DNA of 64,000 nt from Bacillota bacterium (GCA_023437365.1 JAEZGK010000013.1:62001-126000); one strand, 5' to 3'; positions 1 to 9,335 are shown, counted from the first letter of the stretch. Program-made: numbers and translations. The notes: generated from the letters alone by a model not told the origin.

Positions 1-1697
1 TATCCGAGACGGCTAATCTGACGGAGCCTGATATTATAAAGCAGATCCATATGGAATATCTATCCGCTGGTGCGCGACTTCTCAGGACAAATACCTTTGC
101 AGCCAACCGTGCAATGCTTAGGTGCAGTACGAAGGTGCAGATAGATATCATAAGAAAAGCCTGCGAGCTGTTGAAGACCTGCGTGGCAGAATGGCTGCAG
201 GAGGGGAAAGGGCCTGCTTGGATTCTCGGAGATATCGGACCAATTCCTGAGGATTCCGAGACTCAGGAGCAGGAGATTTTAGCTGAGTATCAGCTTTTAT
301 GTGACCTGTTTATCGAGGCTGGACTGGACGGCATCCATTTTGAGACCTTTGCCAGTCCCCATTATATAGACAAGCTGGTACCTTATATTAAGGACAAGGC
401 ACCGGAGATGTTTGTGATGGCAAGCTTCTGTGTTAATAAGAACGGATATACAGCAGCGGGTATCCGTGCGGAGCGTATTCTTGACAGGATGAGTGCGGGG
501 CTTCCAATCGATGCCTGCGGACTGAACTGTGGTGTTGGCTCCGGTCATATGCTGCAGCTTCTTCAGAAAATTAACTTGCCTGCGGAGCAATTAATTTATA
601 TATCCCCAAATGCCGGATATCCGGAACAGCTGCAAAACCGCATGGTATTCATGGATAATGCGCGATATTTTTCTGATAATATGGAGAAGATTGCTGCCCA
701 GGGAGTGGATATTTTAGGCGGTTGTTGTGGGACAACGCCAGAATATATCGCTGCTATGGTGGATAAATTGAGAAATAAATCAAAGTCGGCTGCCGTCCGG
801 AGGGTTCGTCTTACTGCTCCGGAGGATAGTCAACCAATCAGAGAGAATGAATTCTACCGCTTGATGAGTGAAGGCAAAAAGGTGATTGCGGTTGAGCTTG
901 ATCCGCCCTATGATGCCAATATCGATCAGATTATGGAATGTGCTCATGTAGTGAAGAGAAGCGGGGCAGATGTGATTACCTTTGCGGACTCACCGATGGG
1001 AAGGAGTCGGGTGGACTCACTGCTCATGGGTATTAAGATTGCAGAGGAGACGGGCCTCAAGGTCATGCCCCACCTTTGCTGCAGAGATCGGAACATGATT
1101 TCAATGAGATCTGTATTGTTAGGTGCATATATTCATGGAATCCGTAATCTGCTTCTGGTGACCGGTGATCCGGTTCCCGGGGAAAGTCGTATCTCTACGA
1201 CAGCAGTGTTTGATTATAACTCCATCCAGCTGATGGATTATGTGAAAGAGATGAATACGGAGCATTTTACCGCTGACCCGATCTGCTACGGAGGAGCGTT
1301 AAACCACGGCAGAGGAATTATTGATAAGGTAGTGGAACGGATGCAGCGTAAGATTGATGCCGGATGTAAATACTTCCTGACACAGCCCATCTACTCTAGG
1401 GAGGATGCGGAGCGGATCAAGCAGATTAAGGAGCGGGTGGATACAAAGATTTTATGCGGTATCATGCCCCTGGTCAGCTACCGGAACGCCTGCTTTATCA
1501 AGAATGAGATGGGACAGATTAATATACCGGAGGAGATTATTGCAAGATATCGGGCAGATATGTCAAGGGAGGAAGCTGAAAATGTCGGCGCAGCAATTGC
1601 GAGAGAAGTGGTTGAATTTCTTGAGCCGGTTGCAGACGGTTTTTATTTCATGCTTCCCTTTAACCGGGTCAGTTTGCTCGATAAGATATTACGATAG
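1..1697 (+). CDS. Bifunctional homocysteine S-methyltransferase / 5,10-methylenetetrahydrofolate reductase, 5' truncated
   Basis: The reading frame is open from position 3 and already matches the family (S-E-T-A-N-L-T-E-P) before the first internal ATG at 51, so the true start lies outside the window. The N-terminal half (to about 780) is a homocysteine S-methyltransferase barrel: GLNCGVGSGHM and GGCCGTTPEY supply the Cys residues that bind catalytic zinc in this family. The C-terminal half (about 870-1690) is a MetF-type methylenetetrahydrofolate reductase barrel with VELDPP, LLLVTGDP and FLTQPIY. This fusion (YitJ-like) makes methyl-THF and can methylate homocysteine. It is followed 14 bp later by metH, so the two are probably one operon for methionine and one-carbon metabolism. 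Assignment is firm; only the extreme N-terminus is missing. Confidence 0.93.
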   Translation, partial: SETANLTEPDIIKQIHMEYLSAGARLLRTNTFAANRAMLRCSTKVQIDIIRKACELLKTCVAEWLQEGKGPAWILGDIGPIPEDSETQEQEILAEYQLLCDLFIEAGLDGIHFETFASPHYIDKLVPYIKDKAPEMFVMASFCVNKNGYTAAGIRAERILDRMSAGLPIDACGLNCGVGSGHMLQLLQKINLPAEQLIYISPNAGYPEQLQNRMVFMDNARYFSDNMEKIAAQGVDILGGCCGTTPEYIAAMVDKLRNKSKSAAVRRVRLTAPEDSQPIRENEFYRLMSEGKKVIAVELDPPYDANIDQIMECAHVVKRSGADVITFADSPMGRSRVDSLLMGIKIAEETGLKVMPHLCCRDRNMISMRSVLLGAYIHGIRNLLLVTGDPVPGESRISTTAVFDYNSIQLMDYVKEMNTEHFTADPICYGGALNHGRGIIDKVVERMQRKIDAGCKYFLTQPIYSREDAERIKQIKERVDTKILCGIMPLVSYRNACFIKNEMGQINIPEEIIARYRADMSREEAENVGAAIAREVVEFLEPVADGFYFMLPFNRVSLLDKILR

Positions 1698-1711
1698 AAA
1701 GGGTTGGATTT

Positions 1712-4231
1712 ATGACAAGAAAGGAATTTGCCGAGTTAATTAAATCAAAAGTCACGATTGTAGATGGTGCGACCGGAAGTAATCTACAAAAACGAGGGAT
1801 GCCTGTCGGTGTATGCCCCGAGGAATGGATCCTTAGCCACCCTGAAATATGCACCGGACTTCAGCGGGAGTTTCTGGAGGCAGGTTCGGACATCATCCTT
1901 GCGCCCACCTTTACGGCAAACCGTATCAAGCTTGAAGAATATGGTCAGGCAGACAGGATAGAGGAGATCAATCAGGGTCTGGTGGAAATTTCTAAGAAGG
2001 CTGTAGAACAATATCGCAGTGCTGCGAAGAACCCCAGAAGGATATATATCGCCGCAGACTTAACGATGACCGGTGTACAGGTTCAGCCTGTCGGAAGCAT
2101 GCCCTTTGAAGAGCTGGTGGAGGTCTATAAAGAACAGCTAAGCTATATCCTGCCCACCGGTGTGGATCTGGTAGTGGTTGAGACAATGATGAGCCTTCAG
2201 GAATGCAGGGCTGCACTGCTTGCAGTGAAGGAAACCTGTGATCTGCCTGTGATTGTATCACTGACCTATCAGGAGAACGGAAGAACTCTTTACGGAACGG
2301 ATGCGAAGACAGCGGTCATCGTCCTGCAGAGCATGGGAGCAGATGCGATAGGAATCAACTGCTCAACCGGTCCGGATAAAATGGCAGAGCTGGTACGTGA
2401 GATGAAGGAGTATGCCTACGTCCCGATCATGGCGAAGCCCAATGCGGGAATTCCCCAGCTGGTGGACGGACATACCCATTTCCCGATGGATCCGGAGGAA
2501 TTTGCTGAGGGGATGGAGAGGCTTCTGGAAGCCGGAGCGGATATTGTTGGAGGCTGCTGCGGTTCGACTCCACAGCATATGAAATGCCTTGTTGATAGAA
2601 CGCTGAATAGATCAACCAATGCAATGAAAACCGCCCATATCAGAGCCTTAACGACGGAAACCATGACTGTTGAGCTTCCTCTGGACGGACCTTTTCTGGT
2701 GGTAGGAGAACGTATCAACCCTACCGGTAAGAAAGCGCTCCAGGCGGAACTGAAGGCAGGACTGACCAATATGATTGCGGATATGGCTGCAGAACAGGCA
2801 GAATTGGGCGCTTCTATCCTGGATGTCAATGTCGGAATGAACGGAATTGATGAAAAGGAGACAATGCTGTTCGTGATGCAGGAAGCTTTGGCATCCGGTA
2901 AGCTCCCGCTCAGCATCGACTCAAGCCATGTATCGGTTGTGGAAGCCGCACTTCGCCTATATCCTGGACGTGCGCTGATTAACTCCATCTCTTTAGAGAA
3001 GGAGAAGTTTGAGAAGCTGATTCCTATTGCGAAGAAATATGGTGCAATGTTTATTCTACTTCCCTTATCCGATCAGGGGTTGCCAAAGGATATTCAAGAA
3101 AAGAAAGAGATCATAGGTAAAATATTAGCACGGGCACAGGAATATGGATTAACCAAGGAAGATATCATCGTCGATGGATTGGTAACGACCGTAGGAGCCA
3201 ATCCCATCGCTGCCAAGGAAGCGTTAGAAACGATTCGTTATTGCAAGCAGGAGCTGGGATTAGCTACAATCGTGGGATTATCCAATATATCCTTCGGTTT
3301 GCCGGAGCGACAGTTCATCAACAGCACCTTCCTTGCTTTTGCCATACAGGCGGGACTTACGATGGCAATTGCCAACCCGTCCCAGGATCTGTTGATGAAC
3401 ACATCTCTGGCGGCCGACCTGCTTCTGGCAGTCGAGGATGCTTCGCAGCGCTATATTGACAGAGCAGCCACTCGTCCGACTGTCATATCTGCGGGAACAG
3501 AACTGCCGTCTAAGGGGGACAAGGCGAAAGAGGAGCAAGGAATAGCTGATCGTGAGAGCACAGGTAATGAGAAGCCACTCACACAAGCAAATGATAAAGA
3601 GCAAGCGATATTTCAGGCAGTAATTAAGGGGAATAAAAAGAATATCATTTCGCTGGTGGAAGAAGTGCTGGTGTCAAATAAAATCTTACCGCAGAAGCTC
3701 ATTGAGCAGATCCTAATCCCTGCCATCAACGAGGTAGGGAGACTCTATGAACGGCAGATTTACTTTCTGCCCCAGCTGATTGCCGGAGCGGAAACGATGA
3801 AACTGGCAATTGACTACCTCGAGCCGAAGCTCCAAGAGAGTGGAAAAGCTACGGATAAAGGAACTATCGTTATCGCAACCGTATCGGGAGATATTCACGA
3901 CATCGGTAAGAACCTGGTATCTTTGATGCTGAAGAATTATGGTTATCGTGTGATTGACCTCGGAAAGGATGTACCGACAGAGAAGATCCTTCGTACAGCC
4001 AAGGAGGAGAAGGCTGATATCATAGCACTTTCCGCTTTGATGACCACTACCATGGTCGAAATGAAGAAGGTTGTGGAGCTGGCAAAGGAAATGGGTATCA
4101 CTGCGAAGATCATCATAGGCGGAGCAGTCATCACACAAAGCTATGCTGATGAAATCCTGGCAGATGGCTATTCAGAGGATGCGGGGTCAGCGGTGGAACT
4201 GGTGAAACGTCTGATGGGAACTCATTCTTAA
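1712..4231 (+). CDS. metH: Cobalamin-dependent methionine synthase lacking the reactivation domain
   Basis: The 839-residue protein transfers the methyl group of methyl-THF through cobalamin to homocysteine. Domain order: homocysteine-binding barrel (residues about 1-290, GINCSTGPDKM and GGCCGSTPQ), pterin-binding barrel (about 315-590, starting at VVGERINPTGKK), B12 cap (about 625-710) and B12-binding Rossmann domain (about 715-839) with DIHDIG, whose His729 is the expected cobalt ligand. The chain stops after the B12 domain, so the C-terminal AdoMet reactivation domain of E. coli MetH is absent, as is common in clostridia where a separate protein does that job; no such gene is in this window. 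A charged linker at residues about 590-640 joins the pterin and cap domains. ATG start with an AAAGGG ribosome-binding site. A strong hairpin follows at 4329. Confidence 0.95.
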   Translation: MTRKEFAELIKSKVTIVDGATGSNLQKRGMPVGVCPEEWILSHPEICTGLQREFLEAGSDIILAPTFTANRIKLEEYGQADRIEEINQGLVEISKKAVEQYRSAAKNPRRIYIAADLTMTGVQVQPVGSMPFEELVEVYKEQLSYILPTGVDLVVVETMMSLQECRAALLAVKETCDLPVIVSLTYQENGRTLYGTDAKTAVIVLQSMGADAIGINCSTGPDKMAELVREMKEYAYVPIMAKPNAGIPQLVDGHTHFPMDPEEFAEGMERLLEAGADIVGGCCGSTPQHMKCLVDRTLNRSTNAMKTAHIRALTTETMTVELPLDGPFLVVGERINPTGKKALQAELKAGLTNMIADMAAEQAELGASILDVNVGMNGIDEKETMLFVMQEALASGKLPLSIDSSHVSVVEAALRLYPGRALINSISLEKEKFEKLIPIAKKYGAMFILLPLSDQGLPKDIQEKKEIIGKILARAQEYGLTKEDIIVDGLVTTVGANPIAAKEALETIRYCKQELGLATIVGLSNISFGLPERQFINSTFLAFAIQAGLTMAIANPSQDLLMNTSLAADLLLAVEDASQRYIDRAATRPTVISAGTELPSKGDKAKEEQGIADRESTGNEKPLTQANDKEQAIFQAVIKGNKKNIISLVEEVLVSNKILPQKLIEQILIPAINEVGRLYERQIYFLPQLIAGAETMKLAIDYLEPKLQESGKATDKGTIVIATVSGDIHDIGKNLVSLMLKNYGYRVIDLGKDVPTEKILRTAKEEKADIIALSALMTTTMVEMKKVVELAKEMGITAKIIIGGAVITQSYADEILADGYSEDAGSAVELVKRLMGTHS

Positions 4232-4277
4232 AAGAGTTTGCGAAAGGATTATTGCAATCCCCTAAAAGAAGAGTAGA

Positions 4278-4309
4278 CCTCGGTCCTCGGCCTCGGCCTC
4301 GGTCCTCGG
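4278..4309. repeat. CCTCGG hexamer repeat, five copies
   Basis: Five copies of CCTCGG sit at 4278, 4285, 4291, 4297 and 4304, with single T spacers after the first and fourth copy, giving a mirror-like arrangement. It lies in the 233-bp gap after metH and is much more GC-rich than its surroundings. No function is evident. Confidence 0.8.
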
Positions 4310-4328
4310 TTATGAACTCGAGTTATTA

Positions 4329-4396
4329 AAAGTCAATAATAATTTATCGAAAAACGATAAATTATTATTGACTTTCGCTTTTTTGTATGATATATT
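4329..4396 (+). promoter_or_regulatory. 21-bp perfect hairpin overlapping a sigma-70 type promoter
   Basis: Arms 4329-4349 and 4355-4375 are perfectly complementary around an AAAAA loop, and a T run follows at 4379, so the structure can act as the metH terminator. The downstream arm also contains TTGACT (4368-4373), which with a 17-bp spacer precedes TATATT (4391-4396). This is a good promoter for the DUF2975/HTH operon. The promoter -35 is therefore half of the hairpin. Promoter and hairpin are seen directly; operator function is inference. Confidence 0.7.
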
Positions 4397-4464
4397 GATT
4401 ACGAAAAATATATCCTAGAAGGGATACGAAAAAAGTACAAAAAAGGTCAGGAGGAGAAAATGTT

Positions 4465-4914
4465 ATGAGAAAGAACCCCTTGGTACGGTTTACGAAGGCC
4501 TTATTGGATTTTATGTTTTACAGTGGGATTATCATTTGTATTACCGTACCTATCAGCTTCAGATTTGTCGGCAGATATTACAAGATATTTGACCGGTTTT
4601 ACTTTCCTTTTTGCGTTATTTTTATGATTGCAGGGATATTAGCACTGGCAATACTCTGGGAACTGAGAAGTATGTTTCGTACAGTGATGAAGGGTGATCC
4701 TTTTGTCAGAGAAAATGTCAGATCGCTTAAGAGAATGGGTGTTAGTGCGTTTGTTATTTCCGTAGCCATGGCAGCTAGGTTATTCTTTGTGATCACTCCG
4801 GCAGCAATGGTACTGATTGCTGTATTTGCCATCGCCGGGTTATTTTCCCTGGTACTATCCCAGGTGTTTGATCAGGCTGTAACCTATAAACAAGAAAATG
4901 ATCTTACGATATAG
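4465..4914 (+). CDS. DUF2975-family membrane protein
   Basis: A 149-residue integral membrane protein with about four hydrophobic segments (residues about 13-33, 45-65, 90-108, 113-135) and little else. Length and the pairing with a short HTH gene match the DUF2975 family, whose molecular function is unknown. The ribosome-binding site AGGAGG at 4449 favours the ATG at 4465 over the out-of-frame ATG at 4460. The HTH gene starts 12 bp after its stop, so the two are translationally linked. The promoter at 4368-4396 most likely drives this gene, the HTH gene and the DUF4173-like gene that follows. Confidence 0.75.
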   Translation: MRKNPLVRFTKALLDFMFYSGIIICITVPISFRFVGRYYKIFDRFYFPFCVIFMIAGILALAILWELRSMFRTVMKGDPFVRENVRSLKRMGVSAFVISVAMAARLFFVITPAAMVLIAVFAIAGLFSLVLSQVFDQAVTYKQENDLTI

Positions 4915-4926
4915 GAGGTGCCTTTG

Positions 4927-5136
4927 ATGATTGTTGTAAATCTGGATGTCGTTATGGCACAAAGAAAAATCGGTCTGACAGAGCTGGCTGAACAGGTGGA
5001 TCTTACCCTGGCTAACCTGTCGATCTTAAAGAATAATAAAGCAAAAGCAATCCGATTTAGCACCCTGGAGGCAATCTGTAAAGCCTTGAACTGCCAGCCA
5101 GGAGAGATATTGCAGTATGTGGATGAAAATAAATAA
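4927..5136 (+). CDS. Short Cro/CI-type helix-turn-helix regulator (YozG-like)
   Basis: A 69-residue protein consisting of one HTH_XRE domain: the helix pair starts near LTELAEQVDLTLANLSILKN, followed by IRFSTLEAICKALNCQPGEIL, which is the usual end of this fold. I chose ATG 4927 because AGGAGGTG (4913-4920) lies at the right distance; an upstream GTG at 4918 overlaps that site. Such regulators are regularly paired with DUF2975 proteins, as here, and probably control their own operon. The long palindrome 4329-4375 at the operon promoter is the obvious candidate target, which is inference. Confidence 0.85.
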   Translation: MIVVNLDVVMAQRKIGLTELAEQVDLTLANLSILKNNKAKAIRFSTLEAICKALNCQPGEILQYVDENK

Positions 5137-5159
5137 AATTAAAGGAGGATTTAATATTT

Positions 5160-6788
5160 ATGGAACAATTAAATAATGCTCTTTCTCCCATCGAGGAAGA
5201 GAACACGGAGGCAGCTGCGAGCATACCCAAAAGTATGGAACCGCCCCTGCTTAGTCAAGTGCGCCAAAAATTCGAGGTCACAGGATTAATCAGCTTAGTA
5301 TTCGGTATCCTGTTCACTCTCAATTTCTATAAAGCACGATTTGGGATGAATGCACTTTTCTTTACCGGAGTGATGGTAATCTTACTTATTACGATGATGA
5401 AGCGTTTTTCTGTTCCGCTGAAGCAGTCAACCATTCTATATTACGGTGCGTCTTTATTGCTGGGACTATCCTCGTCACTGACAGCGAATGTTACTATTCA
5501 GACTTTGAATACCCTCGGGACTATCTTACTTCTGAACTTATCCATCCTTCACCAGCTGCATGAGGATAGCAGGTGGGAATTTGCCGAGCATATCGGGAAA
5601 ATGATAGCAATGCTGTTTTATGGAATTGCTGCCATCCCGTTACCCTTTGTGGATGGCGTTCGATATTTGAAAAGAACCAGATTATTTAAGAATGACAAAG
5701 TGAGAAATGTATTTCTTGGTATACTTATTTCTATTCCTATCCTATGGCTGGTAATTGTACTGTTGTCCGATGCCGACCTGTTATTTTCTGATATGACCGC
5801 CAGAATATTTAGGAAGTTCATTTCACCGGAAGTCTTTGCGATAACCTTCCTGATTCTGTTTGGATTTTTCTCCTGTTATTGCATCCTGTGTGGTGCGGCT
5901 GCACAGACCGGACAGAAAGAGAAAGCCTCCTATAAAAGGGGAAGTGCGGTTACTGCTGAAACAGTGATGTTTCTGATCTGTGTGGTGTATGCCGTATTCT
6001 GCGGCTTCCAGTTCATATATTTATTTGCAGGAGGCTTCTTTGCCCTGCCGGCAGGCTTTACCTTTTCGGAATATGCCAGAGGCGGCTTCTTTCAGCTGCT
6101 GGCAGTTACAATAATCAATGTAGTGATCATGGTACTTTGTACAACCTTCTTTGAGGAAAGCCGACTGCTACGCATCCTGCTGACTCTGATGACAGCCTGC
6201 ACTTATATTATGATTCTCTCAGCCGGATATCGGATGCTGCTATATATTGACGCATATAAGCTTACCTTTCTCCGATTGTCGGTATTGTTGGCACTGCTAA
6301 TGATCGCCTTGGTTCTTGCAGGAGTGATTGTTTCGGTTTATAAGAGAACCTTTCCGCTCTTTCGTTATAGTGTAGCTGTAATTACAATCTGTTACCTTTG
6401 TTTCTCACTGGCACGGCCGGATTATTGGATTGCTTCCTACTTCATTCAACAGAAATCGGTTTTGGAGGAAGAGGATGCCTATTTCTTGATGCAGGAGCTT
6501 TCACTGGATGCCGCACCTGCAATCATCCCTTTAATCAGTGAAAGCAGAAGATGGGACGAAGCAATGAATAGCATTTATTCCGAAGAGGACAGCATGATTT
6601 GGAGTGGAGCGGTAACCGGTCCTCATATCATCAGGGGAGATTGGACCGAATTGGATTATTACGGTATTGTTTATTATCAGAGGATACAAGAGCAGAACCA
6701 GTCCCGAGGGATAAGAGACTTTGATGTATCCGTAAGACAGGCGAATTACAAAATGGAGAAAAATCCAATTCGATTTTATAAGAATTGA
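5160..6788 (+). CDS. DUF4173/DUF4153-like multi-spanning membrane protein
   Basis: A 542-residue polytopic protein with roughly a dozen hydrophobic segments between residues 40 and 425, then a soluble C-terminal tail of about 110 residues that begins around ARPDYWIASY and contains YYGIVYYQRIQ. Topology and the tail fit the DUF4173 family, which has no established function. The AAAGGAGGA site is well placed for ATG 5160, 23 bp after the HTH gene, so it is likely the third cistron of that operon. Family membership is judged from overall pattern, not from a search. Confidence 0.65.
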   Translation: MEQLNNALSPIEEENTEAAASIPKSMEPPLLSQVRQKFEVTGLISLVFGILFTLNFYKARFGMNALFFTGVMVILLITMMKRFSVPLKQSTILYYGASLLLGLSSSLTANVTIQTLNTLGTILLLNLSILHQLHEDSRWEFAEHIGKMIAMLFYGIAAIPLPFVDGVRYLKRTRLFKNDKVRNVFLGILISIPILWLVIVLLSDADLLFSDMTARIFRKFISPEVFAITFLILFGFFSCYCILCGAAAQTGQKEKASYKRGSAVTAETVMFLICVVYAVFCGFQFIYLFAGGFFALPAGFTFSEYARGGFFQLLAVTIINVVIMVLCTTFFEESRLLRILLTLMTACTYIMILSAGYRMLLYIDAYKLTFLRLSVLLALLMIALVLAGVIVSVYKRTFPLFRYSVAVITICYLCFSLARPDYWIASYFIQQKSVLEEEDAYFLMQELSLDAAPAIIPLISESRRWDEAMNSIYSEEDSMIWSGAVTGPHIIRGDWTELDYYGIVYYQRIQEQNQSRGIRDFDVSVRQANYKMEKNPIRFYKN

Positions 6789-6926
6789 CCGCTTACTCTG
6801 TATCTTAATAATTATTTAAGATTTATTTTCTCCATTCTATGGTATAATCTGCTTGGACAGCGTAAGTCCTTCAACGGTATCTAAGACTGGGCTGTAAGAG
6901 CAAATGCAGCAGGAAAGGAATATAGC

Positions 6927-7892
6927 ATGGTACAGGAGACACCAAAACAGATAGATGAAGTCAGCTCTTCACCTTATTACACAATAGACGTTATCATACC
7001 AATCTACCATCCGGATGAAAAGTTAAATCAATTGCTGACTATGTTGCATCGTCAGACGGTAAAACCGAAGCATATCCTTCTTCTTCACACAATAGAGTAT
7101 GAGGGGCAGGCTCTAAAGCTTCCGGCCATCGAGGATAGTGATATTACGGTTCATCCCATTAACAAGGCTGACTTTGACCATGGTGGGACCAGAAAATACG
7201 GAGCTTCCTTGTCCAATGCTGATATTCTCATGTTTATGACTCAGGATGCGGTTCCTGCGGATGAGTATTTGATTGCAAAGCTGTTGGAAGCCTTCACTGA
7301 TCCCTGGGTTTCTGCAGCTTATGCCAGACAGCTGCCGGATGGTAAGGCGGGTTTCGTGGAGCGTTATACAAGAGCCTTCAACTATCCGAAACACAGCCGG
7401 GTCAAATCCATTGAGGATTTGCAGGAGCTTGGGATCAAGACCTTCTTTTGTTCCAATGTCTGCGCGATGTATCGGAACGGAGTCTATCAGAAGCTCGCTG
7501 GTTTTGTAGAGAAAACCATATTTAATGAGGATATGCTTATGGCGGCAGCCATGATACGCGCGGATTACCGCGTCGCTTATGTGGCGGAGGCTAAGGTGGT
7601 TCATTCCCATAAATATACCTATCGTCAGCAATTCACCCGTAATTTTGATCTTGGGGTATCTCACCGACAGTATCGGGAGGTATTCGAAGGAGTGAAGTCA
7701 GAATCCGAGGGAATCCGACTGGTAAAGAATACGATTAAATATCTGAGTGAAAAGAAGAAATATTACCTTATACCTGATTTAATCATCAGCAGCGGCTTTA
7801 AATTCCTGGGGTATCAGTTTGGTAAACGCTACGAGCTATTGCCGGCATGGTTGGTGAAGAAGCTCAGTATGAACCGGTCTTATTGGAAATGA
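6927..7892 (+). CDS. Family 2 glycosyltransferase (rhamnosyltransferase-like)
   Basis: The 321-residue protein has the GT-A nucleotide-sugar fold. It opens with VDVIIPIYHPDEKLNQLL, has HGGTRKYGA in the region that usually holds the donor loop, and MTQDAVPADEYL in place of the metal-binding DxD. A later NEDMLMAAAM segment resembles the acceptor-site ED motif. No membrane segment is obvious, so it probably works at the cytoplasmic face on cell-wall or exopolysaccharide precursors. A TATAAT box at 6843 may belong to its promoter. The second glycosyltransferase at 8248 is related in fold but separated by a repeat-rich gap. Sugar specificity cannot be read from the sequence. Confidence 0.85.
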   Translation: MVQETPKQIDEVSSSPYYTIDVIIPIYHPDEKLNQLLTMLHRQTVKPKHILLLHTIEYEGQALKLPAIEDSDITVHPINKADFDHGGTRKYGASLSNADILMFMTQDAVPADEYLIAKLLEAFTDPWVSAAYARQLPDGKAGFVERYTRAFNYPKHSRVKSIEDLQELGIKTFFCSNVCAMYRNGVYQKLAGFVEKTIFNEDMLMAAAMIRADYRVAYVAEAKVVHSHKYTYRQQFTRNFDLGVSHRQYREVFEGVKSESEGIRLVKNTIKYLSEKKKYYLIPDLIISSGFKFLGYQFGKRYELLPAWLVKKLSMNRSYWK

Positions 7893-7941
7893 TCAAACGA
7901 TCATGTGATATATCATTATTAATATTATTAATATTATTAAT

Positions 7942-8001
7942 AGTATTATTATTAGTATTATTATTAGTATTATTATTGGTATTATTATTGGTATTATTAG
8001 G
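7942..8001. repeat. 12-nt minisatellite, five units
   Basis: Five consecutive 12-nt units of the form RGTATTATTATT start at 7942, 7954, 7966, 7978 and 7990 (the last ends in AGG). They are preceded by a run of ATT/AAT triplets from about 7915. The array sits between the two glycosyltransferase genes and abuts the cloverleaf element. It is a candidate for length variation by slippage. Confidence 0.9.
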
Positions 8002-8002
8002 A

Positions 8003-8127
8003 GACAAAAGGTCCTACCACCTATGGTGGTAGGATCAACTTACACAAGAAAGTCCTCGGAAAGTCGTCTTTCCGGAGACTTTCTTGTGCAAGTTATCCTG
8101 CTGCATTTAGCAGCAGGACCTTTTGTC
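8003..8127. repeat. Cloverleaf-forming intergenic element
   Basis: A 13-bp outer stem (8003-8015 with 8115-8127, perfect) encloses three hairpins: 8013-8021/8025-8033 (9 bp, perfect), 8037-8054/8077-8094 (18 bp, one mismatch, extended inward by a further bulged stem) and 8096-8104/8110-8118 (9 bp, perfect). The first and third hairpins share bases with the outer stem, so alternative branch-migrated folds exist. No protein is encoded. It could be a non-autonomous mobile element, a structured RNA or an elaborate two-way terminator between the glycosyltransferase genes. Confidence 0.75.
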
Positions 8128-8247
8128 AGGATAAAGATAGATCAGGATAATGATAAATTAGGCAAATTTATATCAGACTAATTAATACGTCCGGCTGGAT
8201 ATTGTCAAGCAGACCATATTATAATAACTATGGAATTGAGGGATAGC

Positions 8248-9177
8248 ATGAGTACGGTGGCAATTGTTATGACAACCTATAATGGAGAAAAATATGTTGA
8301 AGAGCAGATCAAATCCATCCTGTCTTCCACTTATCAGGATTTTGAGCTGTTTATCTTTGATGATGGCTCAAAGGATTCAACGTTCTCCATACTGGAGCGT
8401 TATCAAGCGGATTATCCCGATAAAATCCATGTCGTTCTTAATAGTGTAAATCATGGTGTTACAATGAATTTTATTCAAGCCTTGGCTAAGATGACCGCGG
8501 ACTATATCATGTTCAGCGATCAGGATGATGTATGGCTCCCGAATAAAATCGGGATAACCATAAAACGGATGAAGCATATGGAGGCACAATATTCTAAGGA
8601 AGATCCGATTGCAGTATTTACAGATGCTCAGGTTGTGGACCAAAATCTTTCCACGATCCATCCATCTTTCTTTGGTTCGGGGCGCTTAGACCCAAGAAAG
8701 ACCGACCTGGCACATCTTCTGATGGAAAACAAGTTAATTGGCTGTACGGTTATGGTGAATGCTGCTCTTCGCAGGAAGCTGCAGGGTAATCGTCTGCCGC
8801 AGAATGCAAGATTTCATGACTGGTGGGTTGCACTCATAGCAGCTTCTTTCGGTAGAATCAGCTTTGTGGAGGAGAGTACACTGCTTTACCGCCAGCACGG
8901 TAATAATATGGTAGGAGATTCTGGCTTTGTAGCATATCTTAAGAACAGGCTATCTAATCTGCGAAAACAGAAGGAGACGCTGCATGCACTTTATAGGCAG
9001 GCAGAAGATTTTTTGAGTATTTATTATAATCAGCTCAGTGAGGAAAATCGGGATATTCTCAGACGTTTTTCTGCCCTGGAGGAGCTTGGTTTTGTTAAGA
9101 AAAGATTTGAAGCAGTTCACGGAGGGTTCTTGAAGTCGGGAATGATTCGCAACCTAGGATTATTACTGATACTGTAA
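8248..9177 (+). CDS. Family 2 glycosyltransferase (rhamnosyltransferase-like)
   Basis: A 309-residue GT-A enzyme: VAIVMTTYNGEKYVEEQ begins the nucleotide-binding fold, FDDGSKDST follows, and MFSDQDDVW holds the metal-binding acidic pair. HDWWVALIAASFG and LYRQHGNNM near residues 190-225 are typical of dTDP-rhamnose-type transferases. I prefer ATG 8248, with GAGGGA just upstream, over the ATG at 8230, which has no ribosome-binding site. It probably adds a sugar to a cell-surface polysaccharide. No polymerase or flippase gene is nearby, so this is a two-gene remnant or satellite of a larger pathway. Confidence 0.87.
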   Translation: MSTVAIVMTTYNGEKYVEEQIKSILSSTYQDFELFIFDDGSKDSTFSILERYQADYPDKIHVVLNSVNHGVTMNFIQALAKMTADYIMFSDQDDVWLPNKIGITIKRMKHMEAQYSKEDPIAVFTDAQVVDQNLSTIHPSFFGSGRLDPRKTDLAHLLMENKLIGCTVMVNAALRRKLQGNRLPQNARFHDWWVALIAASFGRISFVEESTLLYRQHGNNMVGDSGFVAYLKNRLSNLRKQKETLHALYRQAEDFLSIYYNQLSEENRDILRRFSALEELGFVKKRFEAVHGGFLKSGMIRNLGLLLIL

Positions 9178-9306
9178 AAAATCGCATTCCCGATAACTAT
9201 AGTGCTCGAGGAGAATGAAAACGTAAACATTTATTTGAATTTTTATACATTCACTTTAGTGATTTAAACCAATAAAAATTTTATCCGATTAGCATGCTTT
9301 CTGTAC

Positions 9307-9335
9307 TTGACAAACACATATGTAGTTGATACAAT
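9307..9335 (+). promoter_or_regulatory. Promoter of ilvN-ilvC
   Basis: TTGACA at 9307-9312 and TACAAT at 9330-9335 are separated by exactly 17 bp, a near-consensus vegetative promoter. Transcription would start near 9342, about 125 nt before ilvN. The stretch 9178-9306 before it holds nothing I can identify. Confidence 0.85.

Noticed and set aside
2416..2988. 190-codon minus-strand frame inside metH
   Set aside because: Low-complexity Ser-rich product opposite a well-conserved gene; no ribosome-binding site.
7847..8032. Frame coding for a run of I/L/V residues
   Set aside because: It is created by translating the 12-nt minisatellite; no ribosome-binding site and it overlaps the end of the glycosyltransferase gene.
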